6,088 nucleotides of DNA from PR03 sp031362725 (GTDB lineage Bacteria; Myxococcota_A; UBA9160; PR03): the NCBI GenBank assembly GCA_031362725.1, contig JANLTC010000295.1:1-6088 (forward strand). The letters run 5' to 3'. The notes beneath the pieces are model-generated. The model was not told where the DNA came from. It was given only the letters and a program-made list of their open reading frames with translations, and did not search any database. The position numbers and the translations under genes were made by a program. Below are positions 1 to 5,313 of this stretch, piece by piece (the stretch's first letter is position 1; each line of letters begins with the position of its first letter).

Positions 1-972
1 ATCACCGGTCCCGATGTGATCAAGACGGTGACGCACGAGGAAGTGTCGGCAGAGGATCTCGGCGGCGCGGTCGCGCATGCATCGAAGAGCGGCGTCGCAG
101 ATTTCGCGGTGAACTCCGAAGAAGAGTGCATCCAGATCATCCGCAACCTGCTCTCGTTCATTCCGCAGAACAACCTCGAAGACCCGCCCTTCGTCGCGAC
201 CGAAGATCCGGTCGATCGTCAGGATCCGGCGCTGCGCAACCTGGTGCCGGACAATCCGAACAAGCCGTACGACATCAAGGAACTGATCAAGCTCGTCATC
301 GATGACGCCAACTTCCTCGAAGTGCATCCGCTCTTCGGCAAGAACATGGTGGTGGGATTCGCGCGTTTCGGCGGTCGCTCGGTGGGGATCGTCGCGAACC
401 AGCCCGCGCACCGCGCCGGCGTGCTCGACATCGACGCCTCGCGAAAGGGCGCGCGCTTCGTTCGCTTCTGCGACGCCTTCAACCTTCCGATCATCACGTT
501 CGTCGATGTGCCCGGCTTCCTGCCCGGTGTCGATCAGGAGCATGGCGGCATCATCACGCACGGCTCGAAGCTGCTCTACGCGTTCTGCGAGGCAACGGTA
601 CCGCGCGTGACGGTGATCACGCGCAAGGCCTACGGCGGTGCGTATGTCGTGATGAGCTCCAAGCACACGCGTGCCGACGTGAACTTCGCGTACCCGACGG
701 CGGAGATCGCGGTGATGGGCCCGGATGGCGCGGTGAGCATCGTCTTCCGCAACGAACTGCGTGACGCGGCCGACCCGGCTGCGCGTCGCGTCGAGCTGGA
801 AGCCGAGTACCGCGACAAGTTCGCCAATCCGTTCAAGGCTGCTGAACTCGGCTACATCGATGAAGTGATCAAGCCCGAAGAGACGCGCAGCAAGATCATC
901 CGTTCGCTCGAGATGCTGGCGAACAAGCGGGATACCAATCCGCCCAAGAAGCACGGCAACATCCCGCTCTGA
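1..972 (+). CDS. pccB: Propionyl-CoA carboxylase-type carboxyltransferase beta subunit, 5' partial
   Basis: This is the C-terminal 323 residues of an acyl-CoA carboxylase beta subunit. Reading frame 1 is open from the first base, and homologues run to about 510-540 residues, so roughly 200 N-terminal residues lie upstream. The enzyme moves CO2 from carboxybiotin to an acyl-CoA in the cytoplasm; with propionyl-CoA the product is methylmalonyl-CoA. Family signatures, in order, are GPDVIKTVT near the start, NQP near residue 133, KGARFVRFCDAFN near 147-159, FVDVPGFLPG near 167-176, RKAYGGAY (208-215, the biotin-side oxyanion-hole region), PTAEIAVMG (232-240) and the C-terminal KKHGNIPL. Similarity to mitochondrial PCCB, as I remember it, is strong along the whole fragment. 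One oddity is Val216, directly after GGAY, where PCCB has Asp. The stop overlaps the Shine-Dalgarno sequence of the next gene. The family is certain; propionyl-CoA as substrate is likely, not proven. Confidence 0.95.
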   Translation: MTGPDVIKTVTHEEVSAEDLGGAVAHASKSGVADFAVNSEEECIQIIRNLLSFIPQNNLEDPPFVATEDPVDRQDPALRNLVPDNPNKPYDIKELIKLVIDDANFLEVHPLFGKNMVVGFARFGGRSVGIVANQPAHRAGVLDIDASRKGARFVRFCDAFNLPIITFVDVPGFLPGVDQEHGGIITHGSKLLYAFCEATVPRVTVITRKAYGGAYVVMSSKHTRADVNFAYPTAEIAVMGPDGAVSIVFRNELRDAADPAARRVELEAEYRDKFANPFKAAELGYIDEVIKPEETRSKIIRSLEMLANKRDTNPPKKHGNIPL

Positions 973-977
973 GGGGA
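971..977 (+). promoter_or_regulatory. Ribosome binding site of the biotin carboxylase gene
   Basis: The sequence GAGGGGA begins inside the TGA stop of the carboxyltransferase gene and ends 6 bases before the ATG at 984. This placement fixes the biotin carboxylase start and suggests that the two genes are translationally coupled on one mRNA. Confidence 0.7.
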
Positions 978-983
978 CCCTCG

Positions 984-2537
984 ATGTTCAAGAAGATCCT
1001 GATCGCCAATCGCGGCGAGATCGCGGTCCGCGTGATGCGCGCATGCCGCGAGATGGGCATCAAGACGGTCGCCGTCTTCTCCGACGTCGATCGCGACGCG
1101 CTGCACGTGCGTTTCGCCGACGAGGCGTACTGCATCGGCCCGCCGCCGGCGCGCGAGTCCTACCTGATTGGCGAGCGCATCGTCGCGGTGGCGAAGAAGG
1201 CGGGCGCCGAAGCGATCCATCCCGGCTACGGGTTCCTGTCGGAGCGCGGCGAGTTCGCGGATCTGTGCGCGAAGGAAGGCGTCGTCTTCATCGGGCCCGC
1301 GGGCTCGGTGATGCGTTCGATGGGCGACAAGGTCACCGCGCGCCAGACCATGGAACGCGCGGGCGTTCCGATCGTGCCCGGAACCACGGAACGTCTGACC
1401 GACGAGGCGATCGAGCGCTGGGTCCGCGATGTCGGTCCGCCGGTGATGATCAAGGCGGCGGCCGGCGGCGGCGGCAAGGGCATGCGGCTCGTCAAGGCCG
1501 AGTCGGAACTGCTCAGCGCGATCGCGCGCGCGCGCTCGGAGGCCAAGAGTTCCTTCGGCGACGACTCGCTCTACGTCGAGAAGTTCGTCGAGGAGCCGCG
1601 TCACATCGAGATCCAGATCCTGGCCGACTCTCACGGCAACGCCGTGCACCTCTTCGAACGCGAGTGCTCGATCCAGCGCCGCCACCAGAAGGTGATCGAG
1701 GAGGCGCCCGGCAATCGCATCAGCCCTGCGTTGCGAGAACGGATGGGCGAGGCGGCCGTCGCCGCGGCCAAGGCCGTCTCCTATGCGGGCGCCGGGACCT
1801 GCGAGTTCCTCGTCGACAAGAACGACCACTTCTACTTCCTCGAGATGAATACGCGCGTGCAGGTCGAACATGCGATCACCGAGATGATCACCGGCGTCGA
1901 CATCGTGAAGACGATGATCCGTGTCGCCGCCGGCGAGAAGCTTCCGTTCCAGCAGGAAGATCTCGCCATCAACGGTCACTCGATCGAAGCGCGCATCTAC
2001 GCCGAAGATCCGGACAACAACTTCGTGCCCTCGCCCGGCGAGATCCTCGTGTACCGGCCTGCCGCAGGACCGGGGATTCGCGTCGACAGCGGCGTCTATC
2101 AGGGCGCGCGCGTCACGGTCTTCTACGACCCGATGGTCGCGAAGCTCGTTGTCTGGGGTCGCGACCGCGCCGAAGCGATCGAGCGGCTCCGCCGCGCTCT
2201 CTCCGAGTTCGTCGTGAAGGGCATCAAGACCTCGATGCCGTTTCACCAGAAAGTGGTGAACCACCCGGTCTTCCTGAGCGGCAAATACGACACCGGCTTC
2301 ATCGAGCAGCACATGGCCGGTGGCAAGGGAGCCAAGCCTGCTGACTCATCGGGCCAGGCCGCGGCCGATGAAGACGCAGCCGAGGCCCGACGCGTCGCGT
2401 TCATGATGGCTGCGATCGTCGCCTTCCGGCGCGACAAGAAACGCGCGTCGGAGGTCAGCACGGCGACCGCGACGGGCGGCGGCGACCCGTGGAAGAACTT
2501 CGGTCGCCGCTTGCAGATGCGCGGGGGCTGGCGTTGA
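984..2537 (+). CDS. accC: Biotin carboxylase subunit of acyl-CoA carboxylase
   Basis: This 517-residue protein is the ATP-dependent biotin carboxylase, which carboxylates the biotin on its partner carrier protein using bicarbonate. The N-terminal domain opens with KKILIANRGEIAVRV. The ATP-grasp domain (about 115-325) carries Lys157 and the glycine-rich loop GGGGKGM (161-167), then HIEIQILAD and ERECSIQRRHQK. The catalytic segment EMNTRVQVEH has Glu287, Asn289, Arg291, Glu295 and His296. SIEARIYAEDP supplies Arg337, matching E. coli AccC Arg338 by family knowledge. Beyond the usual end near residue 445 there is an extra tail of about 70 residues. It has a low-complexity Ala/Asp/Glu stretch, a probable helix (about 465-487) and a PWKNFGR segment. 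This resembles the start of the BT domain found in fused PccA/MccA alpha subunits. The ATG at 984 has a good Shine-Dalgarno sequence and gives the canonical N-terminus. The stop overlaps the likely TTG start of the carrier gene. Confidence 0.96.
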   Translation: MFKKILIANRGEIAVRVMRACREMGIKTVAVFSDVDRDALHVRFADEAYCIGPPPARESYLIGERIVAVAKKAGAEAIHPGYGFLSERGEFADLCAKEGVVFIGPAGSVMRSMGDKVTARQTMERAGVPIVPGTTERLTDEAIERWVRDVGPPVMIKAAAGGGGKGMRLVKAESELLSAIARARSEAKSSFGDDSLYVEKFVEEPRHIEIQILADSHGNAVHLFERECSIQRRHQKVIEEAPGNRISPALRERMGEAAVAAAKAVSYAGAGTCEFLVDKNDHFYFLEMNTRVQVEHAITEMITGVDIVKTMIRVAAGEKLPFQQEDLAINGHSIEARIYAEDPDNNFVPSPGEILVYRPAAGPGIRVDSGVYQGARVTVFYDPMVAKLVVWGRDRAEAIERLRRALSEFVVKGIKTSMPFHQKVVNHPVFLSGKYDTGFIEQHMAGGKGAKPADSSGQAAADEDAAEARRVAFMMAAIVAFRRDKKRASEVSTATATGGGDPWKNFGRRLQMRGGWR

Positions 2538-3067
2538 AGTACGAGGTCTCCGAGAAGCGCGGCGAAACCAAGACGGTCGACCTGGTCGAGAAGTCGGAGC
2601 ACGAATACCAGGTCACGATCGACGATTGCACCGTCCAGGTCGATGCCGCCAAGAGCGGCAAGACGATCTACTCGATCATCGAGGACGGCAAGCAGTTCGA
2701 GGTGATCGTCGACGAGTCGGGTCCCCACGGCTTCGACATCGTCGTCGCGGGCCAGCTCTTCCACCTGCAGGCGTTCGATGAGCGCTCAAAGCTGCTGACC
2801 GCCTCGGCGAAACCGGTCACCACCGGTCCGCAGCGCGTCGAGTCCGAGATGCCTGGCAAGGTCGTAAAGATCTCGGTGTCGGTCGGCGAGTCCGTCGTCG
2901 AAGGCTCGGGTGTCGTGATCCTCGAGGCGATGAAGATGGAGAACGAGATCAAGTCGCCGATCGTGGGGGTCGTGACCGAGATCGCGGTGGCCGAGGGCCA
3001 GACCGTCGAGAGCGGCGCGCTGCTCTTCGTGGTGACGCCGCCCGAGAAGAAGGAAGGCGGCGCCTAG
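2534..3067 (+). CDS. Biotin carboxyl carrier protein with N-terminal BT-like beta domain
   Basis: This 177-residue protein carries the biotin that shuttles between the biotin carboxylase and the carboxyltransferase. The C-terminal biotinyl domain (about 106-172) starts at EMPGKVVKI and contains the biotinylation motif EAMKMEN, with Lys134 as the biotin acceptor. It closes with the second half-barrel, where GVVTEIAVAEGQ is recognisable. Residues 1 to about 75 are rich in alternating polar and hydrophobic strands, such as EYQVTIDD, TIYSIIEDGK and FDIVVAGQLFHLQAF. They look like the beta-barrel of the BT domain that docks alpha to beta subunits in PCC. The chosen start is TTG at 2534, overlapping the carboxylase stop as TTGA, with a G-run (2523-2527) six bases upstream. 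It gives LKYEV, read as MKYEV, a typical start for such stand-alone carriers. An in-frame GTG at 2489 would add 15 residues and is the main alternative. Function is secure; the start is moderately so. Confidence 0.92.
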   Translation: MKYEVSEKRGETKTVDLVEKSEHEYQVTIDDCTVQVDAAKSGKTIYSIIEDGKQFEVIVDESGPHGFDIVVAGQLFHLQAFDERSKLLTASAKPVTTGPQRVESEMPGKVVKISVSVGESVVEGSGVVILEAMKMENEIKSPIVGVVTEIAVAEGQTVESGALLFVVTPPEKKEGGA

Positions 3068-3070
3068 CCC

Positions 3071-4018
3071 TTGTCGCGCCCGGCCCTGCTCGACACCGAC
3101 ATTGGCAGCGATGTCGACGACGCGTTGGCGCTGGGTCTGCTACTCGCCGCTCCCGAACACTTCGATCTCGTTGCGGTCACCACCGTCTGTGGCGATACGC
3201 GGCTGCGCGCGCGCATCGCGGCGCGCCTGCTCGGCGTCGCGGGTCACAAACACGTCGAAGTGTGTGCGGGCGAGGAGGCGCCGATCCTGCGTCCAGCGAA
3301 TCGCTTCGTCTGGTTCGGGCATGAAGGCAAGGCGCTTCCCGACGGCCCCGACGCCCAGCTTTCCGAAGAATGGGCTCCCGAGCGCATCGTGCGCGCAGCG
3401 CGCGAAACGCCAGGGCTCGAGCTGATCGCGATCGGACCGCTCACCAACCTCGCGCGCGCAGTCGCGCTCGATTCGAAGCTCCCGGGGCGCGTCGCGGGTC
3501 TCACCGTGATGGGCGGCCACGTGCGCAGCGTCCGCCTCGGTGACAAGGAACTCCCGCACGGCATCGACTACAACCTCTGCTCCGATCCGGAAGCGACCGT
3601 CGCCGTGCTCGGAGCTGGCTTCCACACGACGCTCGTCACCGCCGACGTCACGCTGCAAACGTGGATGGGCCCCGCCGACCTCGCGCGGATCGAAACAGGC
3701 GGCCCGTTCGCGCGCGCGATCGGCGTGATGCTGCGGCAGTGGACCGGTGTGCAGAAGAAGCTCTTCTCGAGCTGGGGTGGGCCCGAGCCGAGTGACTTCG
3801 TCGCGTTCCTGCACGACCCGCTCACGGTACAGGCGCTGATCGACCCGGCGCCCTTGCGCTTCGAAACGCTGCGCATCGTCCCGACCCTCGAGCGCGGCAT
3901 CCTGCGCACGCTCGAAGCGCCGGTCGGCGCGGCGTTCGGCAGCGAGATGCGCGTCGCGACGGGCGTCGACGCCGCCGCTGCGCGCGACGCCATCGTGGGT
4001 CGCCTCGCGTCGCTCTGA
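3071..4018 (+). CDS. Nucleoside hydrolase, inosine-uridine preferring family
   Basis: This 315-residue protein matches the nucleoside hydrolase (IUNH) fold, which cleaves the N-glycosidic bond of ribonucleosides to give ribose and a free base. The Ca2+ and ribose site is visible: the N-terminal acidic motif DTDIGSDVDDALAL (Asp8, Asp10, Asp14, Asp16, Asp17), Thr125 in GPLTNLA, VMGGHV near 148, Asn168 and Asp172 in DYNLCSDPEA, and His248-Asp249 in HDPLTVQAL. These correspond to the Asp, Thr, Asn and His-Asp residues known from the Crithidia enzyme. The N-terminal motif is two residues longer than the classic DxDPGxDDA form, a variant seen in part of the family. Asp166 stands where the classic enzyme has Glu. 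Length is normal. The start must be TTG at 3071, because an in-frame stop ends at 3067 and the active-site motif begins at residue 8. The purine-rich AAGGAAGG (3050-3057) lies somewhat far upstream. Substrate (purine, pyrimidine or another glycoside) cannot be told. Confidence 0.93.
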   Translation: MSRPALLDTDIGSDVDDALALGLLLAAPEHFDLVAVTTVCGDTRLRARIAARLLGVAGHKHVEVCAGEEAPILRPANRFVWFGHEGKALPDGPDAQLSEEWAPERIVRAARETPGLELIAIGPLTNLARAVALDSKLPGRVAGLTVMGGHVRSVRLGDKELPHGIDYNLCSDPEATVAVLGAGFHTTLVTADVTLQTWMGPADLARIETGGPFARAIGVMLRQWTGVQKKLFSSWGGPEPSDFVAFLHDPLTVQALIDPAPLRFETLRIVPTLERGILRTLEAPVGAAFGSEMRVATGVDAAAARDAIVGRLASL

Positions 4019-4088
4019 GCCATTCCCGCACCATTTTCAATGCCACCCTCGATCGCCATCACCTACCTCCTATCGACGGGAGGTTGAA
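4019..4088 (+). promoter_or_regulatory. Xylanase leader with hairpin masking the Shine-Dalgarno site
   Basis: This 70-base gap separates the nucleoside hydrolase from the xylanase. ACCTCC (4065-4070) is an exact inverted complement of GGAGGT (4079-4084), with an 8-base loop. The right arm contains the xylanase Shine-Dalgarno GGGAGG (4078-4083), five bases before ATG 4089. When folded, the 6-bp stem would hide the ribosome binding site. The left arm plus the next base, ACCTCCT, is also the anti-Shine-Dalgarno core of 16S rRNA. A small reading frame (4040-4087, MPPSIAITYLLSTGG) runs through the hairpin and stops one base before the xylanase ATG, but it has no ribosome binding site of its own. 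The only AT-rich patch is at 4031-4042, where TTCAAT (4036-4041) could be a weak -10 box with no matching -35. I see no terminator, so read-through from upstream is possible. The pairing is seen; regulation is inferred. Confidence 0.4.
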
Positions 4089-4166
4089 ATGCGCTGGCAG
4101 CGATCTGTAAGCCTCGTCGCGGGCATCGTCGTAGCGGCAATCGGCGGAGCGCAGCCGACCTCGGCG
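4089..4166 (+). other. Signal peptide of the xylanase
   Basis: Residues 1-26 have a short basic n-region (Arg2, Arg5), a hydrophobic core (about 7-21, VSLVAGIVVAAIGGA) and a polar c-region ending Pro-Thr-Ser-Ala. The likely signal peptidase I cut is after Ala26, with Thr at -3. No lipobox or twin-arginine motif is present, so Sec export is expected. The exact cut site is an estimate. Confidence 0.8.
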
Positions 4167-5252
4167 ACGCCGCTCACGCTCCGCCAGGCCGCCGACGCGG
4201 CGGGCATCTACGTCGGCGCCGCGACGAGTCCGGCTGAATTGGCGACAGAAGTCGGTGCGATCGTCACGCGCGAGTTCAATTCGCTGACGCCCGAGAACCA
4301 GATGAAGTGGAGCGAACTCGCGCCAGCGCCGGGCGTCTACGATTTCGCTTCGGCCGACGCGCTCGTCGCGTTCGCCGAAGCGAACGACATGCGCGTGCGC
4401 GGTCACACGCTGGTGTGGGGACGCACAAACGGACCGCCGACATGGCTCGACGCGGAACTCGCCGCCGCGGCCGACTCGGCCGCGCATCTGCACGATCTGA
4501 TGCTCGACCACATCGACACGGTTGCGGGTCGCTACGCAGGTCGCATCGAGAGCTGGGACGTCGTGAATGAGCCGTTGGCGTTCACGAGCGGTGCTCTCGA
4601 TGCGTCGAATCCGTACTTCCAGTTGCTGGGCGAGAGCTACATCGCGGACGCGTTCCACGCCGCCCGTGCCGCCGATCCGAATGCCAAGCTCTTCTTGAAC
4701 GAGTTCGGTACCGAGCGGATTCCGGCGAAGTTCGCAGGGCTCGTGACGCTGGTCGAAGGATTGCTCGCGGACGGCGCGCCGATCGATGGCGTCGGATTCC
4801 AGGGCCACTTCCTCACGCGGCCGAATCGCGCCGCGCTCGCCGCGCAGCTGCGCACCTTTGCCGAGATGGGACTACTGGTTGAGATCACCGAGCTGGATCT
4901 CCCGCTCGTACTCTTCTCGAACGACGCCGACCCGCTCGCGTCGCAAGCGCAGGCCTACACCGATGTGTTTGCGGCCTGTCTTGCGGTGTCTGGGTGTCGC
5001 GGCATCACGACCTGGGGCGTGACGGACGCCAACAGCTGGCTCGACGACTTCGATCTACTCCGTTCCTTCGCACCGAACCAGCCGCTGCTCTTCGACGCCG
5101 ACGGGTTGGTGAAACCGGCGTACGACGCGGTGCTCGCAACTCTCGTCGCTGTGCCGCAGCCGGCGACCCTCACCCAGTTATTCCTTGCAATCGGAGCGCT
5201 CGCGATCCGCACGCGTTCTCCGACTCGGGCCCGAACGAGTCGCGGGGCTTGA
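4089..5252 (+). CDS. Secreted GH10 endo-1,4-beta-xylanase with PEP-CTERM-like C-terminus
   Basis: This 387-residue protein is a glycoside hydrolase family 10 enzyme, expected to cut internal beta-1,4 bonds of xylan outside the cytoplasm. Residues 1-26 form a signal peptide. The single GH10 barrel (about 32-350) shows FNSLTPENQMKW (Glu69, Asn70, Lys73, Trp74), RGHTLVWG (His106, Trp110), WDVVNEP with acid/base Glu161, GFQGHFL (Gln238, His240), EITELD with nucleophile Glu268, and TTWGVTDANSWL (Trp309, Trp317). All expected catalytic and -1/-2 subsite residues are present, so the enzyme is probably active. No carbohydrate-binding module is present. Residues 355-387 form a PEP-CTERM-like tail: VPQP, a hydrophobic helix and an Arg-rich end. 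This implies processing and surface sorting by an exosortase encoded elsewhere. ATG 4089 has a strong Shine-Dalgarno (GGGAGG, spacing 5). A role in plant or algal xylan use is likely; no sugar transporter or other glycosidase is adjacent. Confidence 0.95.
   Translation: MRWQRSVSLVAGIVVAAIGGAQPTSATPLTLRQAADAAGIYVGAATSPAELATEVGAIVTREFNSLTPENQMKWSELAPAPGVYDFASADALVAFAEANDMRVRGHTLVWGRTNGPPTWLDAELAAAADSAAHLHDLMLDHIDTVAGRYAGRIESWDVVNEPLAFTSGALDASNPYFQLLGESYIADAFHAARAADPNAKLFLNEFGTERIPAKFAGLVTLVEGLLADGAPIDGVGFQGHFLTRPNRAALAAQLRTFAEMGLLVEITELDLPLVLFSNDADPLASQAQAYTDVFAACLAVSGCRGITTWGVTDANSWLDDFDLLRSFAPNQPLLFDADGLVKPAYDAVLATLVAVPQPATLTQLFLAIGALAIRTRSPTRARTSRGA
5151..5249 (+). other. PEP-CTERM-like sorting domain of the xylanase (VPQP variant)
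   Basis: The last 33 residues (355-387) show the three-part PEP-CTERM layout. First comes VPQPATL, where the consensus is VPEP. Next is a hydrophobic segment, TQLFLAIGALAI. Last is a positive tail with Arg at 374, 376, 380, 382 and 385. By family knowledge such tails hold the protein at the inner membrane until an exosortase (EpsH/XrtA type) cleaves near the PEP motif. The Glu-to-Gln change needs one base (GAG to CAG at 5157-5159). The tail after the helix is about 14 residues, longer than the short Arg cluster usually seen. The architecture is clear; whether this variant is still processed is not known. Confidence 0.72.
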
Positions 5253-5278
5253 CGCAACCCCTGCTCCTAGTGGATTCT
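5249..5278 (+). promoter_or_regulatory. Possible sigma70-type promoter before the oxidoreductase
   Basis: TTGACG (5249-5254) matches five of six bases of the -35 consensus and overlaps the xylanase stop codon. GATTCT (5273-5278), 18 bases downstream, is a weak -10 box that keeps the A at position 2 and the T at position 6. Transcription would begin near 5285, about 30 bases before the ATG at 5314. This start would leave out the left arm of the stem-loop at 5262-5309, so only read-through transcripts would form that structure. The match is modest and may be chance. Confidence 0.25.
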
Positions 5279-5309
5279 CTAGTTGAACTGACGGGCCCCC
5301 ACTGGAGTA
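5262..5309 (+). promoter_or_regulatory. Stem-loop masking the Shine-Dalgarno site of the oxidoreductase
   Basis: CTCC (5264-5267) pairs with GGAG (5304-5307), and AGTGG (5269-5273) pairs with CCACT (5299-5303). This makes nine Watson-Crick pairs around one bulged T (5268). A G-U and a U-A pair (5263/5308, 5262/5309) can extend the base. The loop is 25 bases. GGAG is the Shine-Dalgarno of the next gene, 6 bases before ATG 5314, so folding would cover it. No T-run follows, so this is a poor intrinsic terminator. The pairing is seen directly; control of translation is an inference. Confidence 0.4.
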
Positions 5310-5313
5310 CCCG

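Noticed and set aside
1523..1535. Alternating CG run, possible Z-DNA or repeat
   Set aside because: It lies inside the biotin carboxylase, encodes ordinary Ala-Arg codons, and is expected at this GC content. The similar run at 5882-5895 in the oxidoreductase has the same explanation.
852..2312. A 486-codon open frame on the minus strand opposite the biotin carboxylase
   Set aside because: Its composition (rich in Arg, Asp, His, Leu, Ala) is the usual mirror of a high-GC gene, it shows no family motif, and the opposite strand is an unmistakable biotin carboxylase.
2517..2540. Frameshift between the biotin carboxylase and the carrier
   Set aside because: The TTGA overlap gives a natural start (MKYEV-like) for a stand-alone carrier and there is no slippery run at the junction. 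A split gene pair explains it better, though a fused homologue would reopen the question.
4059..4808. A 249-codon minus-strand frame opposite the xylanase
   Set aside because: It is a composition shadow of a gene with intact GH10 catalytic motifs; no motif or ribosome binding site supports it.
5281..5289. Small palindrome AGTTGAACT as a possible operator
   Set aside because: It is only a 4-base half-site with one central base, and no second copy was noticed elsewhere in the window.
5262..5309. Rho-independent terminator after the xylanase
   Set aside because: There is a stem, but the loop is 25 bases and no T-tract follows; its right arm is the next gene's ribosome binding site.
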